Shown here: piece by piece, positions 9,150 to 16,445 of the stretch
Position numbering within the stretch: position 1 is the first letter of the stretch
Layout: every line of letters starts with the position of its first letter
From: JAYZDF01 sp036337945
Lineage (GTDB): Bacteria > Myxococcota > Kuafuiibacteriia > Kuafuiibacteriales > Kuafuiibacteriaceae
Assembly (NCBI GenBank): GCA_036337945.1
Contig: JAYZDF010000002.1
Location: forward strand, 1 to 32,783
Reading direction: 5' to 3'
DNA: 32,783 nucleotides
Notes under the pieces: generated by a model
The model's database searches: none
What the model was told of the DNA's origin: nothing
Seen by the model: only the letters and a program-made list of their open reading frames with translations
Position numbers and translations under genes: made by a program

Positions 9150-9153
9150 AAGG
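9138..9153 (+). promoter_or_regulatory. Two overlapping ribosome binding sites before the GltD-like gene
   Basis: GAGGAGG (9138-9144) is well placed for the GTG at 9153, and AGAAGG (9148-9153) is well placed for the ATG at 9159. Both starts are in frame and differ by two residues before the signal peptide, so the choice hardly alters the protein. The first site lies inside the 3' end of the upstream gene. Confidence 0.5.
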
Positions 9154-12100
9154 TGCCCATGATGCTGAAATCGATGATAAAAATGACTTCGCTGGGACTC
9201 TTTTTAGTGCCAGTCATCGCGATGGCTCAAAGTGGTGATTCGTCCAAGACGGCGAGTTCTACCAAAGCCGATAATCGGCCTAAAATTTCGCAAGAAGAGT
9301 ACGAGCCGGCTTCACCGCCGACAGCGGAGGAGATCGAGTCTGCGAAGACTCCTGCTGACATACAATCTCTTGCTGAAAAAGAACTCACCAATTTTGCGAA
9401 CGAGGCCCAATCGTTTGGTGAAGATATAAAGGATGTCATTAAGGTCCGATACGATCAAAAGCGCGAAGAGATTGAATCCCAATTCGACGTTCAAATTGGC
9501 GATCTCGAAGGTAAAGAAAGAAACCGTCGCAAAGAAGCCATCGAGCGATTTGAAGCGTTTCTAGACAAATACTCCAATGACCAAAACTACACGCCGGACG
9601 CAATGTTTCGGTTAGCGGAACTTTATTTTGAGCGTGCGAGTGACGACTATCTTTCAAACACCGAAGAATATGAAAATGTGCTTGCCGCCTTCGATCGCGG
9701 TGAGATTGCTGCTGAACCTGAACCTCCAGCGCCAGATTATTCAGACACGATTGGCATTTACGAAAAATTGATAGAACGCTTTCCTGCTTATCGTCACGCT
9801 GATGCTGCCCGTTATTTGCTCGGGTACAGCTACGGAGAAGAGGGCGAGGAAGAAAAATCTCTGGCGATGTATCAGTCTCTTGTAGACTCGCATCCTACGA
9901 GTAAGTTCTTGCCCGAGGTCCTTACCCGTATTGGTGAAATTTACTTCGATCAAAACACCCGAGAGGCACTGGAGGGTGCCGTAGATATTTACACCAAGGT
10001 TCTCAAGTTCACTGACAGCCCATACTATGACAAGGCTCTCTATAAACTCGCATGGACGCATTATCGACTCGATATGTTTGATGAATCTGTACGTCGTTTT
10101 GTTGAGCTGGTTGATTACGCGGATGAGCAAAAACGACTCACTGGTAAAACAGGTTCTGAGCTTCGCGCTGAAGCGTTGCAGTACATCGCCATCTCTCTCG
10201 CTGACGAAAAGTGGGGAGGCGTAGCCAAAGCGGAAGACGTTCTCGGTCAGCTTGATGACCGACCTTATGTAGGAGAAATGTGGAAAAGGTTTGGTGAAAT
10301 CTTGTTTGACCAAACTCGTTTCAAATTGGCTATCGACGTCATGCGCAAGACTCGGGATAAATATCCTGATGCTCCATACAATCCCGAGATTCAATCTCGT
10401 ATCATCACTGCCTTTGAACGTGTTCGTGACTTTTCAGGCGCTACGAAAGCTCGCGAAGCGCTGGTCGCCAAATACGACGAAGGCAGCGCTTGGTTCAATG
10501 CTAATCGCGATGATAAACCAGCCGTCGAGCGAGCTAGAGAGCTTACAGAACGCTCTTTGTATCGCGCAGCTATTTATAACCATCAGCAGGCTCAGGCATA
10601 CAAACAAAACAATCAATTGGTTCGTGCGCGGGATTCGTACAGTCGGGCTGCGAGTGGATACCAAACGTACTTGAACCGATTTCCTGACTCTAAAAACTCA
10701 TACGACTTCAATTTCTATCTCGCAGAATGTTTGTATTACGGAGACGATTTTCAAAAAGCAGCGGAACAATACGCTCTTGTTCGCGACAGCAACGCAAACA
10801 ATCGACATCTCGAAGCGGCGGCACTTTCTGCGGTGATTTCGTACGAACAGTTCGTCGAAAAGCTTGAGAAGTCAGGTCAACTTTCAAAGGAAAAATTCTT
10901 AACTGCTGCAGAGCGAAATGGTGCGCCCATCAAACCTAAAGACATCGCTGAAATTCGCCTGCAGCTTGTCTCTGCGTCGGACCGATTCATGAAGATTCTT
11001 CCGAAGAGTGATCGCGCACCGGCGGTCGCCTATCGCGTGGCGGAAATTTACTACAATCACGAGCAACTTGAAGAAGCTCGCGGTCGATTCTTGTCGATTA
11101 CTGAAAAGTTCCCGGGGACAGAGGTCGCTCGATATAGTGCGAACCTAATTATTGAGAGTTACTTGGCCAACAACGACTGGGACAAAGTTCGAGAATGGTC
11201 GCAAAAACTCATTGATATTAATGGCGACAAAGCAGTGCTCGCGAAATCTGAAGATAAAAAAGCCCAAGAAAAACTCGTCGATGACCTTCGACGGTTCAAG
11301 GTGGGTGCGGTATTTAAGAAGGCCGAACAATTAAACGAAGCCGGTGATTTTGAAAATGCGGCTACGCTCTACGTGCAGTTGGTCGATGAAGCACCACAAC
11401 ACGAATTTGCGGACAAAGCATTGTTCAACGCTGCTATCGCATACGAGAAGGTCAAAAGGTTTGATGCCGCATCGAACGTTTACCAACGCATCGTAGATTC
11501 CTATCCTAAGTCTGACCTCGCCAACCGTTCGCTTTTCCGGGTTGGCGTAAATTATGAAAAAGGATTTGAATTTGCTGGCGCGATCAAAGCGTACATGACT
11601 TTGGTCGATCGATATCCAAAATCAGAACATCGTGCCGATGCGTTGTTCAATGCGGCAGTTACGCTTGAGAAGCTGCAGCAGTATGACCAAGCTGCCGTAA
11701 CGTTCAAGCGCTACGCGACGACTTTCCCATCGCGAGAAGATGCTGGAGAGATGTTCTTCCGAAGTGCAATTGTTTACGAAAAGATGAAGGCCTGGCCTGA
11801 AATGATTTCAGTCTTGGATGACTTTATAGATAAGTATTCACGTAACGCCGGGCAAAAGCAGAGAATCGTTGAGGCCTACCAAAAGATCGGAGATGCAAAT
11901 ATTCAACGCGGCAAATCAAAGCTTGCAGTCAGAGCGTTTCAGAATTGTGTTTCCGAATATGACAAACGCCGATTCCGATCTAAGGATCGAGCGGCAACTT
12001 ACGCCGCTCATTGCGCTTTCGAACTAGCGGAAGACAAATTCCGTGGATATGACAGCATTCGTTTGGTTGGAACCGGTAAGAAACAAGTCAAATCTCTAAA

Positions 12101-12563
12101 ACGGAAAGCCCAGCTTCAACGTACCGTCGAGAAGGCGTACAAAGAGGTTTACAAATATAAACGAGTCGAGACGACGCTCGCCTCTCTTTACCGAATTGGT
12201 TACACCTACGAGAGATTTGCCGAAGCGATGTTCGGTGCGGAGATTCCTCCTGAATTCAAGAACAACGAGGAGCTTGCTAATGAATACAAGCTGCAGCTGG
12301 AGAATCAGGCATCCGTCTTGGAAAGAAAGGCCGAAAGCGCGTACCGTCGTGCCTACAAGGAAGCGCGAAAAACTAAGGTGACTAACCAATGGTCGCAAAA
12401 GACACTTGAAGGGCTCAACAAGTATAAGCCCGATGAATTCCCGGTTCAGAAACCTGGTAAGGCAGCTATGCAAAGATTCACGATTTCAGGTCACGGACTG
12501 GATACGCTCTCGGGAGAGCCTCGAAATAGTAAGTCCACAAGCCAAGCTGGAGGTGCGCAATGA
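9153..12563 (+). CDS. Giant periplasmic TPR protein, AgmU/GltD-like
   Basis: 1136 residues, with a signal peptide (SLGLFLVPVIAMAQ). Almost the whole length is made of TPR/Sel1-like helical repeats with the recurring pattern 'ADKALFNAAIAYEKVKRFDAA ... YPKSDLANRSLFRVG' characteristic of bacterial outer-membrane-assembly and gliding TPR proteins; the best repeats lie at residues 130-420 and 600-900. The C terminus is basic and lacks repeats. In Myxococcus xanthus the periplasmic AgmU (GltD) is a TPR protein of comparable size and is encoded directly before AglT/GltE, GltF and PglI/GltG; the same order is seen here. The stop overlaps the next ATG as ATGA. Function: scaffold of a trans-envelope complex. 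Identification as a GltD orthologue rests on size, repeats and gene order, not on an alignment. Confidence 0.9.
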   Translation: MPMMLKSMIKMTSLGLFLVPVIAMAQSGDSSKTASSTKADNRPKISQEEYEPASPPTAEEIESAKTPADIQSLAEKELTNFANEAQSFGEDIKDVIKVRYDQKREEIESQFDVQIGDLEGKERNRRKEAIERFEAFLDKYSNDQNYTPDAMFRLAELYFERASDDYLSNTEEYENVLAAFDRGEIAAEPEPPAPDYSDTIGIYEKLIERFPAYRHADAARYLLGYSYGEEGEEEKSLAMYQSLVDSHPTSKFLPEVLTRIGEIYFDQNTREALEGAVDIYTKVLKFTDSPYYDKALYKLAWTHYRLDMFDESVRRFVELVDYADEQKRLTGKTGSELRAEALQYIAISLADEKWGGVAKAEDVLGQLDDRPYVGEMWKRFGEILFDQTRFKLAIDVMRKTRDKYPDAPYNPEIQSRIITAFERVRDFSGATKAREALVAKYDEGSAWFNANRDDKPAVERARELTERSLYRAAIYNHQQAQAYKQNNQLVRARDSYSRAASGYQTYLNRFPDSKNSYDFNFYLAECLYYGDDFQKAAEQYALVRDSNANNRHLEAAALSAVISYEQFVEKLEKSGQLSKEKFLTAAERNGAPIKPKDIAEIRLQLVSASDRFMKILPKSDRAPAVAYRVAEIYYNHEQLEEARGRFLSITEKFPGTEVARYSANLIIESYLANNDWDKVREWSQKLIDINGDKAVLAKSEDKKAQEKLVDDLRRFKVGAVFKKAEQLNEAGDFENAATLYVQLVDEAPQHEFADKALFNAAIAYEKVKRFDAASNVYQRIVDSYPKSDLANRSLFRVGVNYEKGFEFAGAIKAYMTLVDRYPKSEHRADALFNAAVTLEKLQQYDQAAVTFKRYATTFPSREDAGEMFFRSAIVYEKMKAWPEMISVLDDFIDKYSRNAGQKQRIVEAYQKIGDANIQRGKSKLAVRAFQNCVSEYDKRRFRSKDRAATYAAHCAFELAEDKFRGYDSIRLVGTGKKQVKSLKRKAQLQRTVEKAYKEVYKYKRVETTLASLYRIGYTYERFAEAMFGAEIPPEFKNNEELANEYKLQLENQASVLERKAESAYRRAYKEARKTKVTNQWSQKTLEGLNKYKPDEFPVQKPGKAAMQRFTISGHGLDTLSGEPRNSKSTSQAGGAQ

Positions 12564-13822
12564 AACGAGTAGTTGAACAACTCGCGCTCACCGCGAGTGC
12601 TTTATGTCTGGTCGTGAGTATCCAGTTTACAGCTCATGCAGAAGGCGAGGCTAAGTCTAATATTAATCCGACGGCGAAACGCTTTTTGCTTGAAGGTAAT
12701 ACTCGGGCTCAAACAGACCTCGAAGCGGCGATCCAAAGCTACCAAAACGCCATTACGGCCGATGCAAAATTTGCTGCTGCCCACTATAATTTGGCGGTTG
12801 TTTACGAGCGTCAGTCGAAATACTCAGAAGCGGCAAAAGCGTATGAAGCGGCAATCCAAGCCGACGACGGTTACTTAGCCGCGGTTGAGAATCTAGCGAA
12901 TCTTGCACTACGTCAAAATCAACCAAAGGCTGCTGAACAAATTCTACTGAATGCAATTCGTCGGCATCCGGCCGATCTCGGCCTTCGAAATCGACTGATT
13001 TCAGTCTGGCTTGCGAGTGAAAAAATTAACGCGGCCGAAACGGAAGCGAAAAAGATTCTTAAAGCGGATGAAAAAAATATTGGTGCGTTGGTGAATCTTG
13101 CCTCTGTTTTTTATCGTCGTGGTCAATACGAATTGGCAACAAGCGTCTTGATCCGAGCTCGAGAAGTTGATGCGTCGGTTGCAAATATCTGGATCAATCA
13201 AGGTTTTGTTTATCTCGCCCAGGGCGACAAAACCAAAGCGGCAGAAACCTTTGCGAAAGCGACTGCTCTTCGCGACGACCTCCCCGAGGCTCACAATAAT
13301 CTGGGGGCATTGTACGTCGAGGCTCATGATTACGAGGGGGCAATCAAATCCCTTGAACGAGCGGTCGCCTTGTATCCAATGTTCGCCAAAGCGTATGTCA
13401 ATCTCGGTAATGCGCTCAAAGGGGCAAAACGCTACAAAGAAGCACGCGACGCATACCAGCGTGCCTTGGAACTAGATAGCGAAGAGCATGAAAGTCTCTT
13501 TAATCTTGGCCTACTCTTTTTGGATAATGCCATTGATGGGGTGGACAGACTTGAGCGTTGGCAATTTGCAACAGATAACTTCAACAAGTATCTCGCTGCT
13601 GTGGGAGATAACGTCACTCCGGAGACTGCAGAGAAAATTGAAGGCTACAAGGTAGAAGTCGAACGTGGCTTGAAACGTGAAAAGCGTAGGATAAAGTCCG
13701 AAAAACGTCGTGCGGAGCGAAAAGCTCGTAAAAAAGCCAGAGAAGCCAAGAAAGCTGAAGAGGCAAGAAAAGCGGCAGAACAAGAAACAAAGGCTGGAGC
13801 CGAAACGGAGACGAAAGAATAA
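12560..13822 (+). CDS. Periplasmic TPR protein, AglT/GltE-like
   Basis: 420 residues, starting at an ATG that overlaps the previous stop (ATGA) with GGAGG six bases upstream. A signal peptide (ALTASALCLVVSIQFTAHA) is followed by seven to eight canonical TPRs at residues 40-345, for example AAHYNLAVVYERQSKYSEAA, IWINQGFVYLAQGDKTKAAE and AYVNLGNALKGAKRYKEARD. The last 55 residues are a very charged Lys/Arg/Glu/Ala helix. AglT (GltE) of Myxococcus is a TPR protein reported as an outer-membrane lipoprotein; here the cysteine in ALCLVV is not in a good lipobox, so a soluble periplasmic form is more likely. Position between the GltD-like and GltG-like genes supports the assignment. Confidence 0.9.
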   Translation: MKRVVEQLALTASALCLVVSIQFTAHAEGEAKSNINPTAKRFLLEGNTRAQTDLEAAIQSYQNAITADAKFAAAHYNLAVVYERQSKYSEAAKAYEAAIQADDGYLAAVENLANLALRQNQPKAAEQILLNAIRRHPADLGLRNRLISVWLASEKINAAETEAKKILKADEKNIGALVNLASVFYRRGQYELATSVLIRAREVDASVANIWINQGFVYLAQGDKTKAAETFAKATALRDDLPEAHNNLGALYVEAHDYEGAIKSLERAVALYPMFAKAYVNLGNALKGAKRYKEARDAYQRALELDSEEHESLFNLGLLFLDNAIDGVDRLERWQFATDNFNKYLAAVGDNVTPETAEKIEGYKVEVERGLKREKRRIKSEKRRAERKARKKAREAKKAEEARKAAEQETKAGAETETKE

Positions 13823-13945
13823 GGGAAAACTATCGGTCTTACAGTGAATTTCGCGAGCCCTCTGGACGCACTGTTCTAATGGTGCACAGAATAAGGCGGG
13901 AGTCGCGGTAGATCGATACGAACCATCATACGTTAGGGAGAAGTA

Positions 13946-14227
13946 GTGAAACGTTTTCAGGACCAAAAACTTCGAGTGTTCGGAGTGATCTTCGCAGTTG
14001 CGACCTTTATGGCAGTGACATTGTACCCGGCCGATTCGGATGCACAACGCCGCCGCCGCCGCCGGTCAAAAGTCATTCGACTGGGTGAATTTAAAATCGA
14101 AGGTACCATTCAAAAACCGCAGGCCTTCTATATTCTGCAACGTTCGAACCTAAACTTTGAAGGTCTAGAATTAAAGAACAGTTTTCTTCCCAAGATTGTT
14201 GAGTCAGTCAACAAGGCTCCTTTTTGA
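13946..14227 (+). CDS. Small basic secreted protein in the GltF position
   Basis: 93 residues from a GTG start with AGGGAGAAG just upstream. A signal-type hydrophobic segment (GVIFAVATFMAVTLYPA, residues 14-30) ends near ADSDAQ, then six arginines in a row and the sequence SKVIRLGEFKIEGTIQKPQA follow. The rest (AFYILQRSNLNFEGLELK) looks like a compact beta-alpha unit. I do not recognise a domain, but 'IEGxIQKPQAFYILxRSNLxF' is the kind of motif kept in small proteins upstream of AgmX/PglI-type genes. It begins 123 bases after the GltE-like gene and ends 18 bases before the GltG-like gene. Codons TGA and TAG form a tandem stop. Likely an accessory of the same complex. Confidence 0.8.
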   Translation: MKRFQDQKLRVFGVIFAVATFMAVTLYPADSDAQRRRRRRSKVIRLGEFKIEGTIQKPQAFYILQRSNLNFEGLELKNSFLPKIVESVNKAPF

Positions 14228-14245
14228 TAGGAATATGGATTTGAA

Positions 14246-15673
14246 ATGACGAATAAGAGCGCATCAAACAGCTCCGCAGCAAAGAAGGTTCTTCGCATTG
14301 GCGTCATCCAGAGCGGCAAACTGGTTGAAGAACGTAGGCTTCGCAAGCGTGAAACGGTAACTTTCGGCAAGAAAAACGGAGCAATGTTCCAAATTACTGC
14401 AGATCACCTGCCGGATGAAATGAAACTTTTCGAATATACCGGCGGCAAGTACTATCTACGGTTTAGCGAAGATATGGATGGTCAAGTCAAGACCGGTTCA
14501 GGCAGCTACGTTAGCCTGCGAAAACTTCGCGAAGACAGTTCAACACAAAAGAAGGGCAACTTCTTCGTGACAGAAATTTCCGATGAGACCCAAGGGAAGA
14601 TTCTGTTCGGAACAGATCCAAAAGAACAAGTTCGGATTATGTTCAACTTCGTTGCGCCTCCATCGAAACCTGGGCGTGACGACCTGCCTCTCGAACTTCG
14701 CGGTTCACTGATTTCGACGTTAGACCTGCAGTTTGCATCGATTCTTATCGCTGTCACTCTGTGTACCGTATCTTTCGTGGCTTACGCCGGACAGCAAACC
14801 TATGTTGAGCCCACTTCGATTGAGCAGATCTCAGAGAGATATCAAAAGCTTATCATGCCTGATCGTGAGCCTGAGCCTCCTCGAGATCCAGTGAAGGCTC
14901 CTGAAGAGGAAAAGGGCAAAGAGGAAGAGGCGCAGGCCAAAAAGAAAGACAAGCCCAAGAAAGACAAGAAGAAGAAAGACAAAAAGAAAGTCGCCAACAA
15001 ATCGAAGTCGAAGGGCAAAGCAAAGCCTGTTGACAAGGAAGCAGCTGCCCGAGCTCGTAAAGCTGCGATCACCAAGAAAGTTGCTGGCAAGGGACTTCTT
15101 GGGGTTATCGGTGTGAAAAGCAGTGGCGGTCAGGCTGGTGCCCTCGCGGATGTTTTCCGTGATGGTGGTGATGAAGACGGCTCCTTAGGTGATGCGATGT
15201 CAGGCATTCAGGGGGTCGATATCGCTGAAGACGGCAGCTCTGCTACTCGCGGTGGTGGCGCTGGAGAAGCAACTGGAATCGGTGATATGGGTACCGCTGG
15301 CGGCGGTAGCGTTCAAACAGGAAATAAGGTCGAGACCAAGGTTAGTGGTCGAGTTGATACTCAGGCTCCTGAAGTTGATGGCGAACTCAGCCCTAATAAA
15401 GTTCAAAAAGCGATGAAGCGATACATCTCAGGTGTTCGTGACTGCTATGAACGAGCACTCAAGAGGAATCCAAAGCTCTCAGGCAAAATCGTGATCGGTT
15501 TTGAAATTCTTGAATCTGGCAAAGTGGCTGAATTTGATTTCCCCACTGATAATGTCGGTAGCGATGAGGTTCGTTCGTGTATTAAGAAGCGCTCTCGAAC
15601 CTGGCGTTTTCCAAAACCGGACGGTGGTGCGGTTTATGTTGAATTTCCTCTCGTTTTCGAGCCAAGTAATTAG
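14246..15673 (+). CDS. PglI/GltG-like protein: FHA-like domain, one membrane segment, AgmX/PglI C-terminal (TonB-like) domain
   Basis: 475 residues in four parts. Residues 10-140 form a cytoplasmic FHA-like beta domain (RKRETVTFGKKNGAMFQI). One membrane helix follows at about 159-183 (LQFASILIAVTLCTVSFVAY). A periplasmic linker rich in Pro, Glu and then Lys (209-270) leads into a Gly/Ala/Ser-rich flexible stretch (289-360). The C-terminal domain at 382-472 (MKRYISGVRDCYERALKRNP, then IGFEILESGKVAEFDF and WRFPKPDGGAVYVEFPL) is the AgmX/PglI C-terminal domain, related to TonB/TolA. In Myxococcus, PglI (GltG) is an inner-membrane protein that reaches through the periplasm to the outer-membrane part of the gliding complex. 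Cotranscribed with the neighbours on both sides. Confidence 0.93.
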   Translation: MTNKSASNSSAAKKVLRIGVIQSGKLVEERRLRKRETVTFGKKNGAMFQITADHLPDEMKLFEYTGGKYYLRFSEDMDGQVKTGSGSYVSLRKLREDSSTQKKGNFFVTEISDETQGKILFGTDPKEQVRIMFNFVAPPSKPGRDDLPLELRGSLISTLDLQFASILIAVTLCTVSFVAYAGQQTYVEPTSIEQISERYQKLIMPDREPEPPRDPVKAPEEEKGKEEEAQAKKKDKPKKDKKKKDKKKVANKSKSKGKAKPVDKEAAARARKAAITKKVAGKGLLGVIGVKSSGGQAGALADVFRDGGDEDGSLGDAMSGIQGVDIAEDGSSATRGGGAGEATGIGDMGTAGGGSVQTGNKVETKVSGRVDTQAPEVDGELSPNKVQKAMKRYISGVRDCYERALKRNPKLSGKIVIGFEILESGKVAEFDFPTDNVGSDEVRSCIKKRSRTWRFPKPDGGAVYVEFPLVFEPSN

Positions 15674-15679
15674 TCGTAC

Positions 15680-16420
15680 GTGCTAACTCACTTCTCACGC
15701 CGCGTCTTTCTGGGCGGCGCTCTCACCGGTCCCTTCCTGATTGGCGCAGCAGGGGCGTCTGACCTCCAAGTTGTGCAGTTGCAAACGGAGGGTAACTGGA
15801 ATTCCCGTCCTTACGGTATGTCCCGGCTACTCTGGGAAACCACGCAAAGGACCAGTATCGAAGTTAAATTAGAAGTGATGCCGATGCAGGCGGAGGCGGA
15901 GAATCTCTTTCGTTACCCTTTTTTGTATTGGACCGGTACGGGTGGATTTCCTGAATTATCAGAGGAACAAGTTAGACGTTTGCGCCGTTATATTCGGTAT
16001 GGTGGCACTATTTTAGTGGATAACTCGGATGCAGAGCCGTCCGGCGCGTTCGACCTCTCTATACGTAGAGCGTTTGAGAGAATCTTGCCTGAGCAAAGCT
16101 TTGTGCGATTAGACCCTAAGCATGTGGTCTACAAGTCTTTCTACCTTGTTGATCAACAAGCCGGTCGCACGCTTCGAGTGCCTTATTTGGAAAATATCGA
16201 AATCGACAATCGTGCGGCGGTGATTTACAGCCAAAACGATCTCGCTGGCGCCTGGTCTCGAGACCCGTTTGGTCGATGGGAGTTTCAGGTGACACCGGGT
16301 GGGCAGCGCCAAAGGGAAATGGCTTTTAGACTTGGAATCAACATAATCATGTACGCCTTGTGTTTGGATTATAAGGCTGACTTGGTACACACGCCCTTCA
16401 TCCTAAAGCGCCGTCGCTAG
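15680..16420 (+). CDS. DUF4159 domain protein with twin-arginine signal
   Basis: 246 residues from a GTG six bases after the previous stop, the only start available after the in-frame TAG at 15671. The N terminus SRRVFLGGALTGPFLIGAAG has the twin-arginine motif SRRxFL, so export in a folded state by the Tat system is likely. The body matches DUF4159: DLQVVQLQTEGNWNSRPYGM at the start, then FLYWTGTGGFPELSEEQVRR and LRRYIRYGGTILVDNSDAE, a GATase/flavodoxin-like alpha-beta arrangement that ends in GINIIMYALCLDYKADL. DUF4159 genes usually stand beside MoxR, DUF58 and BatA-type VWA genes; here only the VWA partner follows, 25 bases downstream. Biochemical function unknown. Confidence 0.9.
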   Translation: MLTHFSRRVFLGGALTGPFLIGAAGASDLQVVQLQTEGNWNSRPYGMSRLLWETTQRTSIEVKLEVMPMQAEAENLFRYPFLYWTGTGGFPELSEEQVRRLRRYIRYGGTILVDNSDAEPSGAFDLSIRRAFERILPEQSFVRLDPKHVVYKSFYLVDQQAGRTLRVPYLENIEIDNRAAVIYSQNDLAGAWSRDPFGRWEFQVTPGGQRQREMAFRLGINIIMYALCLDYKADLVHTPFILKRRR

Positions 16421-16445
16421 AACAATACTGAGAAGGAGAACATTC

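Noticed and set aside
9741..10394. Open frame of 217 codons on the minus strand inside the GltD-like gene
   Set aside because: It lies wholly antisense to a well-supported TPR coding region, shows no domain and reads as low-information hydrophobic and basic residues.
13823..13945. A small RNA or promoter in the 123-base gap
   Set aside because: I found no convincing -35/-10 pair, hairpin or open frame; it may still hold a promoter that does not follow the usual consensus.
13511..14047. Open frame of 178 codons on the minus strand spanning the gap before the GltF-like gene
   Set aside because: Most of it is antisense to the Lys/Arg/Glu-rich tail of the GltE-like protein, giving an artificial Phe/Leu/Ser-rich translation.
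14225..14230. TGA TAG at the end of the GltF-like gene as a selenocysteine codon
   Set aside because: Although the organism has selC, read-through would add a single residue and no hairpin follows; a tandem stop is the simpler reading.
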